Positions 27,246 to 36,288 of a DNA stretch of 64,000 nucleotides are shown here, in pieces. Source of the DNA: Streptomyces griseochromogenes (GTDB lineage Bacteria > Actinomycetota > Actinomycetes > Streptomycetales > Streptomycetaceae). Location: the NCBI RefSeq assembly GCF_001542625.1, contig NZ_CP016279.1, positions 5,828,001 to 5,892,000 on the forward strand. The letters are read 5' to 3'. The notes beneath the pieces are model-generated. The model saw only the letters and a program-made list of their open reading frames with translations, searched no databases and had not been told where the DNA came from. Every line of letters begins with the position of its first letter. Within the stretch, counting starts at the first letter, position 1. Made by a program: the position numbers and the translations under genes.

Positions 27246-27719
27246 TCACTGCTCATCGAGGGATGCCTGTCGGGCGAGGAACTCTTCGAACGCCGCCTTC
27301 TGCTTCGGATCCATGAAGCCTTGGCGGATACTACGGGCCTGCTCTTGAAGCCAGTGCGCCTCGTCGGGGTCCAGGAGCTCGGCAACGACCACGCCTCCGC
27401 GAGCGACCGCCGTGCGCGCTCCCGCACGACGACGAAAGAGCGTGAACGCCCCGAATTCCGCTGGGTGGGCGAGTTCCTGCTCTTCCGTTTCAGCCCGGTT
27501 CTCGTCCCCAGCGTCACTCGTCGGGTAGGCGGTGGGTGCCCAATGCTCCCAGAGCGCCAGCGTGGCCGCGGGCACCAGCACGGCGCGCTCCGCCTCTTCA
27601 CGACCCTCCCACAAGAACGTGAGAGTGACGGGCTCGCGGACCGCCTCGGCCAGCCCGAGCACCCTCTCCATCTCATCGTTGATTGGGTAAGCCACCACTA
27701 CATCGATCTGAATTCCCAT
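27246..27719 (-). CDS. hypothetical protein
   Basis: A 157-residue soluble, acidic protein. It begins MGIQIDVVVAYPINDEMERV and contains REPVTLTFLWEGREEAERAV and a helical, Gln/Glu-rich C-terminus (DPKQKAAFEEFLARQ). Codon bias is good. No family was recognised. The ATG at 27719 is the most natural start; the open frame upstream has poor composition. Confidence 0.55.
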   Translation of the reverse strand: MGIQIDVVVAYPINDEMERVLGLAEAVREPVTLTFLWEGREEAERAVLVPAATLALWEHWAPTAYPTSDAGDENRAETEEQELAHPAEFGAFTLFRRRAGARTAVARGGVVVAELLDPDEAHWLQEQARSIRQGFMDPKQKAAFEEFLARQASLDEQ

Positions 27720-27895
27720 GGTGCCTGAGGCTACTGGCCGCTTCCGACATGCCAATCCCACTGCTCCTGCACCTCGTCGACCACGGCGCGAAACCGGTGA
27801 TGACACCGACTGACGGCCTGTCCGAGGCACTACTGCGACCAGGGCTTCGGCGTAGTCGCAGAGTGTCTGGTTCGTGATGATCTGCCAGCTCAGTG

Positions 27896-27950
27896 GCCGT
27901 CGACTGCCGGTGCACGTAGTTGGCCGTCGGTGCTCATGCGCCGGTCGGCC
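27896..27950 (-). mobile_element. ISAs1 transposase fragment (55 bases)
   Basis: These 55 bases match 29607-29661 in the same orientation with only a few mismatches. They correspond to the AVDGxxLRALxVDGKSL-type region of an ISAs1-family transposase. With the copy at 29460-29972 it brackets the MFS exporter gene. Confidence 0.65.
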
Positions 27951-28103
27951 CCTGGCCAGCGCCGATGGTGTAGCGCTGAGTCAGCAGATCTGCGACATCA
28001 CCATTGCCTTGTGAGGGTGATGTCGCTGAACTGCCAGCCTTCCTCGTGCGGAGCCTGCTGCACTGATCACGAAATGACAGACCCTTCACAGGACGGGGAA
28101 CCC

Positions 28104-29330
28104 ATGGCCTCAACGAACACCGCGACCACGCACCACACTGGCGGAGCCGGGCTACCGACCCGATCTCCATTGATCGGGTGGTTGGCCGTGGTTTCGGTGA
28201 TGCTGGGAATCTTCTCGATCGTCACAACCGAGATCCTGCCGATCGGCCTGCTAACCAAGATCGGCCCCAGCTTCGCCATCTCTGACGGCATGGCTGGGCT
28301 CATGATGACCATGCCCGGGTTCCTCGCGGCCATCTCCGCACCGGTGGTCACCGTGGCGACAGCACGTATCGACCGCCGGCTGATGCTGTGCGTGTTCATG
28401 CTCCTGCTGGCCGTGGCAAACTTCCTGGCCGCCGCGGCACCCGGTTACTGGCTTGTCCTGGTCTCCCGCGTCGTCATCGGTATTGTCATCGGTGGCTTCT
28501 GGTCGATCGGCGCCGGATTGGCCGAGCGCCTGGTGCCGACCGAGGCGGTCGGCCGTGCCACGGCAGTGATCTTCTCTGCGGCACCGCTCGGTTCCGTCCT
28601 CGGTGTACCAGCTGGCACGTTCATCGGAGACCTGGCCGGCTGGCGCACCGCTTTTGTCGTGCTGGGTGCCCTCACGGTCGGTGTACTGATCATGCTCGTG
28701 CTGGTTGTACCGTCGCTGCCGCCCAATCGGACGACCCGCCTGAATGTGCTGCGTGGCATGCTCAAGACCGTCAACACGCGTTTCGCGTTGCTGCTGACCT
28801 TCCTCATCGTGTTGGCACACTTCGGGACCTACACCTACGTCACGCCGTTCCTGGAGCAGGTCACCGATGCCAACTCGCAACTGATCACAGTCTTCCTGCT
28901 GGTCTACGGTGCTGCGGGAATCGTCGGCAACTTCCTGGGCGGGGCGGTGGTCGCACGCTATCCCCGAGTCACCTTCGGTCTCGCGGCCGCCATGATCGCG
29001 GCCGCCACCCTGCTGCTGCCGATCCTGGGACGCTGGCAGGTCGGCGTCGTGGCCCTGCTCATTATCTGGGGTACTGCCTATGGTGCCGTTCCCGTCTCCT
29101 CCCAGACGTGGTTCGCCAAGGCGACGCCAAATACACCCGAGGCAGCATCAGTGCTCTTCACCGCCTCCTTCCAGGCGACCATCTCACTTGGCGCGCTGAT
29201 CGGCGGCGTCATAGTGGACCGGACCTCCCCATCTACGGTCATGACGCTCGGCGGGCTCACCGCCACGCTCATGGTGCTGGCCGCCTGGGCCCACTTCGCT
29301 CGCCGCCTCACCTGGCTGAGCAACACGTGA
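28104..29330 (+). CDS. MFS transporter, DHA1 family (AraJ/SotB-like exporter)
   Basis: A 408-residue membrane protein with 12 predicted helices. The first helix (LAVVSVMLGIFSIVTTEILP) has the TEILPIGLL signature of DHA1 sugar-efflux or purine-efflux exporters, and the loop after helix 2 reads ATARIDRRLML. The likely role is proton-driven efflux of a small molecule. The ATG at 28104 follows GGACGGGGAACCC; the ATG at 28074 lacks a ribosome site. GC is a little lower than in the neighbours. The gene lies between two direct ISAs1 fragments, which suggests it came in with a transposon-like unit. Confidence 0.88.
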   Translation: MASTNTATTHHTGGAGLPTRSPLIGWLAVVSVMLGIFSIVTTEILPIGLLTKIGPSFAISDGMAGLMMTMPGFLAAISAPVVTVATARIDRRLMLCVFMLLLAVANFLAAAAPGYWLVLVSRVVIGIVIGGFWSIGAGLAERLVPTEAVGRATAVIFSAAPLGSVLGVPAGTFIGDLAGWRTAFVVLGALTVGVLIMLVLVVPSLPPNRTTRLNVLRGMLKTVNTRFALLLTFLIVLAHFGTYTYVTPFLEQVTDANSQLITVFLLVYGAAGIVGNFLGGAVVARYPRVTFGLAAAMIAAATLLLPILGRWQVGVVALLIIWGTAYGAVPVSSQTWFAKATPNTPEAASVLFTASFQATISLGALIGGVIVDRTSPSTVMTLGGLTATLMVLAAWAHFARRLTWLSNT

Positions 29331-29369
29331 ACTCCGCAGGACCCAGATCCGACGGCTTGTGAGCCCCTC

Positions 29370-29383
29370 GAACTCGCGAGTTC
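29370..29383. terminator. 14-base palindrome after the MFS gene
   Basis: GAACTCGCGAGTTC is a perfect palindrome 39 bases past the MFS stop codon. It could be a weak terminator or a protein-binding site. There is no U tract. Confidence 0.25.
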
Positions 29384-29459
29384 CAAAGCCCCAAGTCGCG
29401 TTCCTGTCCGGCCATCCGGCCCAGGGCATCGGCAGAGTTGCTCGATGTCCGGTTCGCGA

Positions 29460-29972
29460 TTATGTCAGTCCGAGGAGAGTGAGCGGTCGGCGGACGTTGC
29501 GGGCGTTGTGCCGAAGGGCGGAAGCGATGCTGGTTTTGCCGGCCAGACGGAGGGCGCCGATGGCTGGGTTGCGCCCGGTCGCCTTGGCGGCGCCGCGCAG
29601 GCTCTTGCCGTCGACGGCCAGCGCACGTAGTTGGCCGTCGGTGCTTGTGCGCCGGTCGGCCAGCCAGCGGCCCACCGCCTGGTCCAGTGCGTCGCCATCG
29701 ATGCGGCCCAGCAGACGCCGCACCGTTGTTTCCGCAGGCAGAGACCGTTTCGGGAACAGCGGAACGGGTCGTACGCCGAGGCGTTCCAGGACCGAGGAGG
29801 AGGTGTCGGCGATCCACTCGCCGACCGCGAGCACAGAGCTCACTCCGGCCAGTACCGTGCACGCGGTCAGCGCGAGCACAACCACCAGAGCGTGCCGCAC
29901 GCCTCGCGGGTCTCGTGGATCGGGCACACTACGCCGAAGCCCTGATACTGCGACGGCGAGCAACCGCTCCAC
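29460..29972 (-). pseudogene. ISAs1-family transposase with internal deletion
   Basis: An uninterrupted 170-codon frame. Residues 1-~133 are the N-terminus of an ISAs1 transposase (VPDPRDPRGVRHALVVVLAL, GEWIADTSSSVLERLGV, LPAETTVRRLLGRID, LAVDGKSLRGAAK). The last ~35 residues (IGALRLAGKTSIASALRH and RRPLTLLGLT) are its C-terminus. The middle ~200 residues, including most of the DDE core, are gone without breaking the frame. Full-length relatives are roughly 370-400 residues. It cannot be an active transposase. Confidence 0.78.
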
Positions 29973-30244
29973 ACCATGTGGGCCAAAGCCCGTTCTCTCC
30001 TACGCAGCCAAGCCCGGACGGCTCGAGCAGTGCTGGTCCCACCTCGCCGGCGCAGGTGGACGGTTGTGACTGAGCGCCGTGGTTGGTTCTGGCCGCGGCT
30101 CCGTGAATCCACAAGTCAGAGTGCTTCTTGGCCGCGTCCAGCGGTGCGGGGTAGCGAGAGCACCAGGCTGTCGGCGCGTGCTGCCCTGGCGAACCTCGTA
30201 GGGTCGATGGGGAATTGACGACAGATGGTGAAGAACGGGAGACC
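29973..30244. other. region upstream of the NTF2-like gene
   Basis: About 270 bases with no convincing gene. GGGAG precedes the NTF2-like start. Confidence 0.35.
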
Positions 30245-30640
30245 ATGTCCACGAACAACGCCGACGCCACGGACGCAGAACGCTTCCTCGCCGCGTTCCA
30301 AGCACGAGACTGGGAGGGGCTGCGCGGCTTGCTGGCCGACGACATCACCTGGACCATGCCGGGGAGCGGCACCATCTCGGGCACCATCCATGGCACGGAC
30401 GCGGTCGTACGCCGAGCCCAGCACATCGCGGGCCAGGGACTGCACACCGAGTTGCTGCACGTGCTCGTCGGGGCACACGGCGCCGCCCTCTCGCTCCGCA
30501 ACACGGCGATCGCCCCCGACGGACGCCGACTCGACGAACACCTGGCAACCGTACTGACCACCCGACACGGCCGTATCACCGCGATCGACAGCTACCTGTC
30601 GGACGTGGACGGCATGAGCGCCTTCTTCACCGCGCCCTGA
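30245..30640 (+). CDS. NTF2-like (SnoaL-type) protein
   Basis: A 131-residue protein of the NTF2/SnoaL fold: a leading helix (DAERFLAAFQARDWEGLRGL), then the DDITWTMPGSG strand, a GTDAVVRRA helix and curved strands ending at DSYLSDVDGMSAFF. These folds act as isomerases, cyclases, or binding partners of small molecules. The ATG follows GGGAGACC. The next gene, on the same strand, is FabV, about 300 bases away. A second NTF2-like gene is at 35929. Confidence 0.82.
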   Translation: MSTNNADATDAERFLAAFQARDWEGLRGLLADDITWTMPGSGTISGTIHGTDAVVRRAQHIAGQGLHTELLHVLVGAHGAALSLRNTAIAPDGRRLDEHLATVLTTRHGRITAIDSYLSDVDGMSAFFTAP

Positions 30641-30946
30641 GCTCGTCAGCGCCGTCGACAGCGGCTGCTGGATCACCAGAAGGACACCACGCGGTTCACG
30701 GAACCGCGGCCAGAATTCCGTGAGTTGGACCGTGAGCGTGGTAGTCGGCCGCCCCGCTGAGCCTTCTTGTCGACCCAAGGCGCCGAGCCGAACGTGCCGG
30801 AGGTGGTGGAACGTTCCAAGATCGCGACGACATTGTTGTGCCGGACCAGACCTGTGCCTGCGCCTGCGGCCTTGAAGACTTGCAGGACACGACAGACCTC
30901 TGCGGTCGTCGTGTCCTACTCCGGCCAGCCAAAGGATCGTTCTCTC
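30641..30946. other. region upstream of fabV
   Basis: About 300 bases. Frames here (for example from 30767) continue into FabV but have poor composition. The ribosome site AAAGGA lies just before the GTG of fabV. Nothing else recognised. Confidence 0.35.
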
Positions 30947-32158
30947 GTGAACCAGCGCGTGATCTCGCCCCGAAACCGTGGCTTCCTCTTCCTCGACTCT
31001 CACCCGGCGGGTTGCCGCGAGCTGGTGAACGGCATGTGGCGGGACATACCGGCTGCCGAAGCAGAGCCCACGGGCGACGGGCCGGTTGCCGTGGTCATCG
31101 GATCGTCGGCCGGGTACGGCCTGGCCGCCACGCTGGCCGGGCTCAAGCGCGCCGGCATTCGCGGTATCGGTGTCTGCTTCGAAAAGGCGCACAGCGCGCG
31201 ACGCACCGCCACTGCCGGCTGGTACCGCACCGCAGCCACCCGGGACCTTGCCCACGCCGCAAGCCGGGACATGGTCTTCCTCAACGGGGACGCCTTCTCC
31301 GATGCGATCAAAGACCAGGTCGCCGACCTGCTCCAGGAGCGATTCCAAGGACGCCTGGACTACCTCATCTACTCGGTCGCAGCCCCCCGGCGCACCGATC
31401 CCGACACCGGCGCCACCTACGCCTCGGCCATCAAGCCCATCGGCACGGCGCACCGCACCAAGACGCTCGTCTTCGACGCGGACGGCAATCCCGACGTCCG
31501 CGAAGTCGAGACGGAACCTGCCCTGGGGGACGACATCGAACAGACCGTGGCAGTGATGGGCGGCATCGACTGGGAACGCTGGATCGATCACCTCGCAGAA
31601 CGGGGCCTGCTCGCCGAGGGGTTCACCACCGCAGCCCTCTCCTACATCGGCTCACCACTGACCGCCCCGATCTACCGCGAGGGCACCATCGGAGCGGCCA
31701 AGGCCCACCTGGAAGCCACGGCTCGCGCTCTCGACGCACGGCTGGCGCAGCTCGTCAGTGGACGTGCCGTGACCTCGGTCAACGGCGCCGCCGTCACCCA
31801 GTCCTCCACCGCTGTCCCCGGCATCGCCCTCTACACCGGACTGCTGCGCGGCGTGCTCGGCGACAGCCTCATTCCGCCGACGGTCCAGCTGGCCGATCTG
31901 TGGGACCAGCTCACCGGCACCACTGCGCTGATACTCGACAGCGAGGGCCGTGTGCGCCTTGACCGCTGGGAGCTCGCCGAGGAAGTGCAGCAGGCTGTCG
32001 CCGAACGCTGGGACAGAGCGACCACCGACACCATCGGCGACCTTGCCGATCTCGACTGGTTCCGAGGTGAGGTACAGCGCTTGTACGGCTTTGCCGTGCC
32101 CGGTATCGACTACACCGCCCCGATCGAGATCGACACTCCGTGGCCCCACACAGCCTGA
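30947..32158 (+). CDS. fabV: enoyl-[acyl-carrier-protein]/trans-2-enoyl-CoA reductase FabV
   Basis: A 403-residue NADH-dependent reductase of the FabV family, matching its usual ~400 residues. The dinucleotide loop is VVIGSSAGYGLAA (residues ~49-61), followed by LDYLIYSVAAPRR and the active-site YIGSPLTAPIYREGTIGAAK with Y243-x8-K252, the FabV spacing (FabI has Y-x6-K). It reduces trans-2-enoyl-ACP or enoyl-CoA in fatty-acid elongation, and the family is known for being insensitive to triclosan. Actinomycetes use FabI/InhA or type I synthases as a rule, so FabV here is an extra enzyme. The GTG follows AAAGGATC. The gene has no other fatty-acid genes next to it. Confidence 0.92.
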   Translation: MNQRVISPRNRGFLFLDSHPAGCRELVNGMWRDIPAAEAEPTGDGPVAVVIGSSAGYGLAATLAGLKRAGIRGIGVCFEKAHSARRTATAGWYRTAATRDLAHAASRDMVFLNGDAFSDAIKDQVADLLQERFQGRLDYLIYSVAAPRRTDPDTGATYASAIKPIGTAHRTKTLVFDADGNPDVREVETEPALGDDIEQTVAVMGGIDWERWIDHLAERGLLAEGFTTAALSYIGSPLTAPIYREGTIGAAKAHLEATARALDARLAQLVSGRAVTSVNGAAVTQSSTAVPGIALYTGLLRGVLGDSLIPPTVQLADLWDQLTGTTALILDSEGRVRLDRWELAEEVQQAVAERWDRATTDTIGDLADLDWFRGEVQRLYGFAVPGIDYTAPIEIDTPWPHTA

Positions 32159-32404
32159 CCACGCACTTGGCCGGTCGGGCCAACTGGAGGGATCTGACCG
32201 CGCTTCCGTGACGGCTACGACGAGAGCATCGTGGCCAGTACCTCATCGAGCCGGCCCTGAGGACTCCTGACAAAAGTGATGGGCTTGACCTGGCCAGCGG
32301 TCGGTGTCGTGCACGAGGCCGCTGGGTAGCGGGACGCGGTCAGCCGCGCGATCGCACGCGATAAACCCGGCGACGTCGACGGTCGTCCCGGGATACTGGT
32401 CGCC

Positions 32405-33142
32405 ATGGATGAGGTCAAAGTCGTCGTCGCCCATTCCGAGCGCGCGACCTTGCGCGTCGGCGACGTGTTCCTGAAGGTGGACGCCGATCAGGCGCGCATC
32501 GACGTCGAGGTCGAGGCGATGGCCCTGGCGCCGGTCCCGACCCCGGAGGTCCTGTGGCGCAAGCCGCCGGTGCTCGCGATCGCCGCGGTCCCGGGGACGG
32601 CGCTCGGCCGCCTCGGCGAGCCGTCGACCGCGTCGCCGGCGGCGTGGGCCTCGGCAGGTGCCGCCATCCGGAAGTTGCACGACGCGCCGTTGCCGCCCTG
32701 GACCGGCCGGGGCCTCGACGAGTTGGCGGCGGATCTCGACGGCGAGTGCGAGCGGCTCGTGACGAACGGCGTCCTGCCGGCCGATCTGGTCACCCGCAAC
32801 CGCCAGGTCGCCGAGGCCGCGCTCCGGCCGTGGACTCCGGTGTTCACACACGGCGACCTGCAGATCGCTCACGTGTTCGTCGACGGCGACGAGATCACTG
32901 GCATCATCGACTGGTCCGAGGCGGGCCAGGGTGATGCCCTGTTCGACCTCGCCATCTTGACGCTCGGACACGAGGAGCACCTCGGCGACGTCGTCGCCGG
33001 CTACGGCACCGACGTCGACCTCGACGTAATCCGCGCGTGGTGGTCATTGCGAAGCCTGCTGGCGGTTCGCTGGCTGGTCGAGCACGGCTTCGACCCGTCC
33101 GCGCCAGGCTGTGAGGTCGACGTGCTGAGATCCCGGCTGTGA
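32405..33142 (+). CDS. aminoglycoside phosphotransferase-like (APH) kinase
   Basis: A 245-residue small-molecule kinase of the APH/choline-kinase fold. The catalytic loop is THGDLQIAHVFV (Asp as base; the usual Asn is replaced by His, which is common in Streptomyces members), and the metal site is GIIDWSEAGQGDALFDLA. The N-terminal lobe is short (residues 1-~60), with a Lys in DVFLKV. The substrate is unknown; resistance to an aminoglycoside or macrolide cannot be inferred. The gene has no obvious partner. Confidence 0.82.
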   Translation: MDEVKVVVAHSERATLRVGDVFLKVDADQARIDVEVEAMALAPVPTPEVLWRKPPVLAIAAVPGTALGRLGEPSTASPAAWASAGAAIRKLHDAPLPPWTGRGLDELAADLDGECERLVTNGVLPADLVTRNRQVAEAALRPWTPVFTHGDLQIAHVFVDGDEITGIIDWSEAGQGDALFDLAILTLGHEEHLGDVVAGYGTDVDLDVIRAWWSLRSLLAVRWLVEHGFDPSAPGCEVDVLRSRL

Positions 33143-33404
33143 GGCCGCGCGGACCCGACCGCGACGAGTGCGTTCTGACCCATCGAGCAGGCCTTTCCTC
33201 AACTGTCCCGTACTCCAGCCGCCCGCTCCGGCCGCGCCCGGTCGGGCGACAGGGCGATGCATCGGCTCCCACGAGGTGCGCTGCGAACTGCAGCGCCAGC
33301 GTTTCCTGCCGACGCGAAGGACCTGATCGTCTGGGACGTGAACGTCGACTCCACGGTCTGCCGGGCCCATCAACGAACGGCTGCAGCCGGCAGGTGACGA
33401 CGTC
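33143..33404. other. intergenic stretch without a recognisable gene
   Basis: About 260 bases between converging genes. Nothing recognised. Confidence 0.35.
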
Positions 33405-33902
33405 TCAAGCCCACACCGCTTTGACCACGCCGTGGCCTGCTGCAGCGGCCCGCCCGTAGAACCCTTGAAGGTCCCTGTGATGGTCGAGGAACTCCTGCCT
33501 GGCCTGCGCCTCCTCCTGGTCCCAGCCGACGAGCTTGGCACTGGCGACGTTCCACAGCTCGTCGAAAGAGACACTCGCGAGGAAATCTGCGGCCTGTGAC
33601 ACCCCAAGCGGCTCCAGGATCATCAGGGGCGGGCGGGAGAGGTCGGCGTCTGTGCTGTGTGCCACGGGGCGGCCACCGTAAATCGGCAGCGTCCAGGGCT
33701 TGTCAGCATGTGCAACGAGGACTTCGGCTGCGGCGTAGAGGTCATTGACGGAGCTCCAGACCTTGTCGATCGAGTCGGCGATGCCCGCTGCGTACTCGTC
33801 GGGGTGGTTCTCCCAAGCCTTCCACATGAACGCCGCAAGCCAGGTGTGGTCGTCCCGGATCTCGGATTCCGCGACGGCACGCAGGTGCAGGTGGATGCTC
33901 AC
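33405..33902 (-). CDS. DUF1877 family protein (YfbM-like)
   Basis: A 165-residue soluble protein of the DUF1877 family. Its start MSIHLHLRAVAESEIRDD, the middle SSVNDLYAAAEVLVA with YGGRPVAHS and the end LDHHRDLQGFYGRAAAAGHG are characteristic. Function unknown. The GTG start has GGAGG ten bases upstream. It ends close to a long run of short frames with no clear gene. Confidence 0.85.
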   Translation of the reverse strand: MSIHLHLRAVAESEIRDDHTWLAAFMWKAWENHPDEYAAGIADSIDKVWSSVNDLYAAAEVLVAHADKPWTLPIYGGRPVAHSTDADLSRPPLMILEPLGVSQAADFLASVSFDELWNVASAKLVGWDQEEAQARQEFLDHHRDLQGFYGRAAAAGHGVVKAVWA

Positions 33903-34034
33903 GGCGACGAGTCCTCCAGTTCGGCGGCCCGCCTGTCAGGCCGAACGGACAGAACCTACTCGACGGCACTGACGGCGAGGCGTCCCGTCTCCTAGCGCGG
34001 GATCCCAGGCGCTGCCCAGACGCACTCCGGCACC

Positions 34035-34415
34035 CGAGCGCCGTGTGTCGTCGTGGGCCGCGCTCGAGCGCCCTGACATGGGTGCTGTCGATCACTGCTC
34101 GCGACATGTCCAGCCGACCGGCGGCCCGCAGCTCGGCAAGCAGCACCTCGTGCAGCCGCTGCCAGACCCGGCGTTGTTCCAGTCCCGCGGCCTGCGCCAG
34201 CAGGTCATTCCCGAGCCTGATCCCAGCTCGGCAGGCAGCCACTCCCAGCGGATCCCGGTGTGGAGGACGAACAGGATCCCGCACAGGACCCTGCGCTTGT
34301 CCGGGTGCTTGCGGCCCGGGTGCCGAGGGTGACGGCGTCGAACCGGCAGCAGCGGCTCGGTCTTGGCCCAGAACTCCTCGCCGACGAGCCACGGTTGAGC
34401 ATTCGGCTTCCTCAC
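34035..34415 (-). pseudogene. IS5-family transposase remnant (N-terminal half)
   Basis: From 34415 downward the minus strand reads EEFWAKTEPLLPVRRRHPRH, PGRKHPDKRRVLCGILFVLH, GIRWEWLPAELG, SGMTCWRRPRDWN, then in another frame WQRLHEVLLAELRAAGRLDM and SRAVIDSTHVRALERGP. This is the N-terminal half of an IS5 transposase, broken by a frameshift near 34200 and cut off after the first catalytic Asp. Confidence 0.75.
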
Positions 34416-34478
34416 ACCCCAGCAACGGATCCGTCCGCTCCGAGGGCACGGCTCGCCATCTGTTGGCGAGAGGGGACG

Positions 34479-34997
34479 TCAGGCGGTGATTGCACCATCA
34501 GGCGTGGCCGGCGTGGTTTGGGTGTAGCGGGTGCGCATGGCGTGGCTGGCGGCGGGGCCGGCGGTGAACACGTAGGCGTGGCTGTCATCGAGACGTCGGC
34601 CGGTCTTGGCGTCGACGACCACGGGTTCGACTTCTTCGCCGCTGCCGGCGTCGATGAGGATCATGCTGCGCTGCTCTGGGTCGAGGCGGGAGTTGCCCCA
34701 TGCAGCGAGCGTGATGACCACCGGGCGTAGGGAGCGGCCCAGGTCGGTCAGGACGTACTCGTGGCGGACCGGATTGGTCTGGTATGGGCGGCGCTCCAGC
34801 AGGCCGTCGGCGACGAGGGTCTTGAGGCGTGCGGTGAGCATGCTGGTGGAGATGCCGAGGTTCTCCTGGAACTGGTCGAAGCGGGTGTAGCCGTCGAAGG
34901 CGTCGTGGAGGATCAGCAGCGTCCACCATTCGCCGACGTGCTGCACCGTCGTGGACAGCGGGCATTCGAGGTCTTCTGCCCTGATGCGGCTTGCCAA
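34479..34997 (-). CDS. HxlR family transcriptional regulator
   Basis: A 172-residue regulator with an HxlR winged helix: LECPLSTTVQHVGEWWTLLI, FDQFQENLGISTSMLTARLK and LERRPYQTNPVRHEYVLTDL. The C-terminal tail (ILIDAGSGEEVEPVVVDAKT) is a short extra domain. HxlR proteins often sense electrophiles or redox state. The gene diverges from an SDR/NTF2 operon, and the 112 bases between hold a perfect 11-base inverted repeat (TTACTGCTAAA/TTTAGCAGTAA) that is the obvious operator. Autoregulation is likely. Confidence 0.9.
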   Translation of the reverse strand: MASRIRAEDLECPLSTTVQHVGEWWTLLILHDAFDGYTRFDQFQENLGISTSMLTARLKTLVADGLLERRPYQTNPVRHEYVLTDLGRSLRPVVITLAAWGNSRLDPEQRSMILIDAGSGEEVEPVVVDAKTGRRLDDSHAYVFTAGPAASHAMRTRYTQTTPATPDGAITA

Positions 34998-35017
34998 GGT
35001 TGACCACCCCTAGAGAG

Positions 35018-35060
35018 TTACTGCTAAAGTCGAAGTCACTAGCTTCTATTTTAGCAGTAA
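35018..35060. promoter_or_regulatory. HxlR operator candidate: 11-base inverted repeat
   Basis: TTACTGCTAAA at 35018-35028 is the exact complement of TTTAGCAGTAA at 35050-35060, separated by 21 bases. The AT content is well above its surroundings. It lies midway between the divergent HxlR and SDR genes, so a dimer pair could control both promoters. Confidence 0.7.
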
Positions 35061-35109
35061 TGATGAGTGGGGTACTCCGGCCCTGCCCGCTCCGCGAACG
35101 GAACTCGCC

Positions 35110-35904
35110 ATGACCACCCCCGCCGACGAAATCAACGAATCCCTGAAGGGCCGGCGCGCCCTGGTCACCGGCGGCACGAAAGGGGTCGGCGCCGCCGTCG
35201 CCCGACGTCTGGCCCAGGCCGGCGCCACCGTGCTGGTGACCGCGCGCAGCCGACCGGACGACGTCGCACCTTCGGACATGATCACCGCCGACCTGGCCAC
35301 CCCCGAGGGGGCCGCCACCGTGGTCGAGGAAGCCCTGCGCCGCCTCGGCGGCGTCGACATCCTGATCAACAACCTGGGCGGCTCGGAAGCGCCCTCGGGC
35401 GGATACGAGGCCCTCGACGAGGACGACTGGGTCAGGGAGCTGAACGTCAACCTCCTTGCCGCCGTCCGTCTGGACCGCGGCCTACTGCCCGGCATGATCG
35501 AAGCCGGCCGCGGCGTCATCATCCACGTCTCCTCGATCCAGCGCCGCATGCCCCTGTGGAACGGCACCCTCGCCTACGCCGCCGCCAAAGCCGCGCTGAC
35601 CACCTACAGCAAGGGCCTGGCCAACGAAGTCGCACCGCACGGCGTCCGCGTCAACACTGTCGCCCCCGGCTTCGTCCAGACCACCGCCGCCGACCACCTC
35701 GTCGCCCGCATCGCCGAGAGCGCCGGCACCACCCACGAAGCGGCGCTGCAACAGCTCATGGATTCCCTCGGCGGCATCCCCCTGGGCCGCCCCAACCGCC
35801 CTGAAGAAGTCGCCGAACTCGTCGCCTTCCTCGTCTCCGACCGCGCCTCCGCCATCGTCGGCGCCGAGCACGTCATCGACGGCGGCACCATCCCCACCGT
35901 GTGA
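35110..35904 (+). CDS. short-chain dehydrogenase/reductase
   Basis: A 264-residue SDR. The dinucleotide motif is TGGTKGVG (T-G-x3-G-x-G), NNLGG stands at the NNAG position, the catalytic Ser is in HVSSIQRR and the Tyr-x3-Lys is YAAAK. Near the end [12 protein letters not shown] and [14 protein letters not shown] are typical of the classical SDR group. It uses NAD(P)H to reduce or oxidise an unknown small molecule. An NTF2-like gene follows after 24 bases, which suggests an operon, and both are probably controlled by the divergent HxlR regulator. Confidence 0.9.
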   Translation: MTTPADEINESLKGRRALVTGGTKGVGAAVARRLAQAGATVLVTARSRPDDVAPSDMITADLATPEGAATVVEEALRRLGGVDILINNLGGSEAPSGGYEALDEDDWVRELNVNLLAAVRLDRGLLPGMIEAGRGVIIHVSSIQRRMPLWNGTLAYAAAKAALTTYSKGLANEVAPHGVRVNTVAPGFVQTTAADHLVARIAESAGTTHEAALQQLMDSLGGIPLGRPNRPEEVAELVAFLVSDRASAIVGAEHVIDGGTIPTV

Positions 35905-35928
35905 ACTCCACCACCGTCAGGAACCGCC

Positions 35929-36288
35929 ATGCACACCGACCAGCCCCAGGACATCACCCTCGCCGACCTGCCGGAGGTGATCACCCGCTATCTGGACGCC
36001 CACCGCGCCCATGACACCGCCACCGCACTCAGCGCCTTCCGTCCTGACGCCGGCGTGACCGACGAGGGCAAGACCCACCGGGGAGCCCCAGCGATCGAGA
36101 CCTGGCTGACCCGTTCCGCCGGCGAGTACACATACACGATCGAACTTACCGGCGTACAGAAGGTCGACGTGGACCACTACGTCGCCACACATCACCTCGA
36201 GGGCAACTTCCCGGGCGGGGTAGTGGATCTGCGCTACCGCTTCACCCTCAGCGGCGGCCTGATCGAGAACCTCGTCATCGAACCCTGA
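35929..36288 (+). CDS. NTF2-like (SnoaL-type) protein
   Basis: A 119-residue NTF2-fold protein: ITRYLDAHRAHDTATALSAF as the leading helix, FRPDAGVTDEGKTHRG, then a strand VDVDHYVATHHLEGNFPGG and DLRYRFTLSGGLIENLVI. It follows the SDR gene after 24 bases on the same strand and is probably co-transcribed. As is common for these pairs, it may isomerise or bind the substrate or product of the reductase. The exact reaction is unknown. Confidence 0.85.
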   Translation: MHTDQPQDITLADLPEVITRYLDAHRAHDTATALSAFRPDAGVTDEGKTHRGAPAIETWLTRSAGEYTYTIELTGVQKVDVDHYVATHHLEGNFPGGVVDLRYRFTLSGGLIENLVIEP

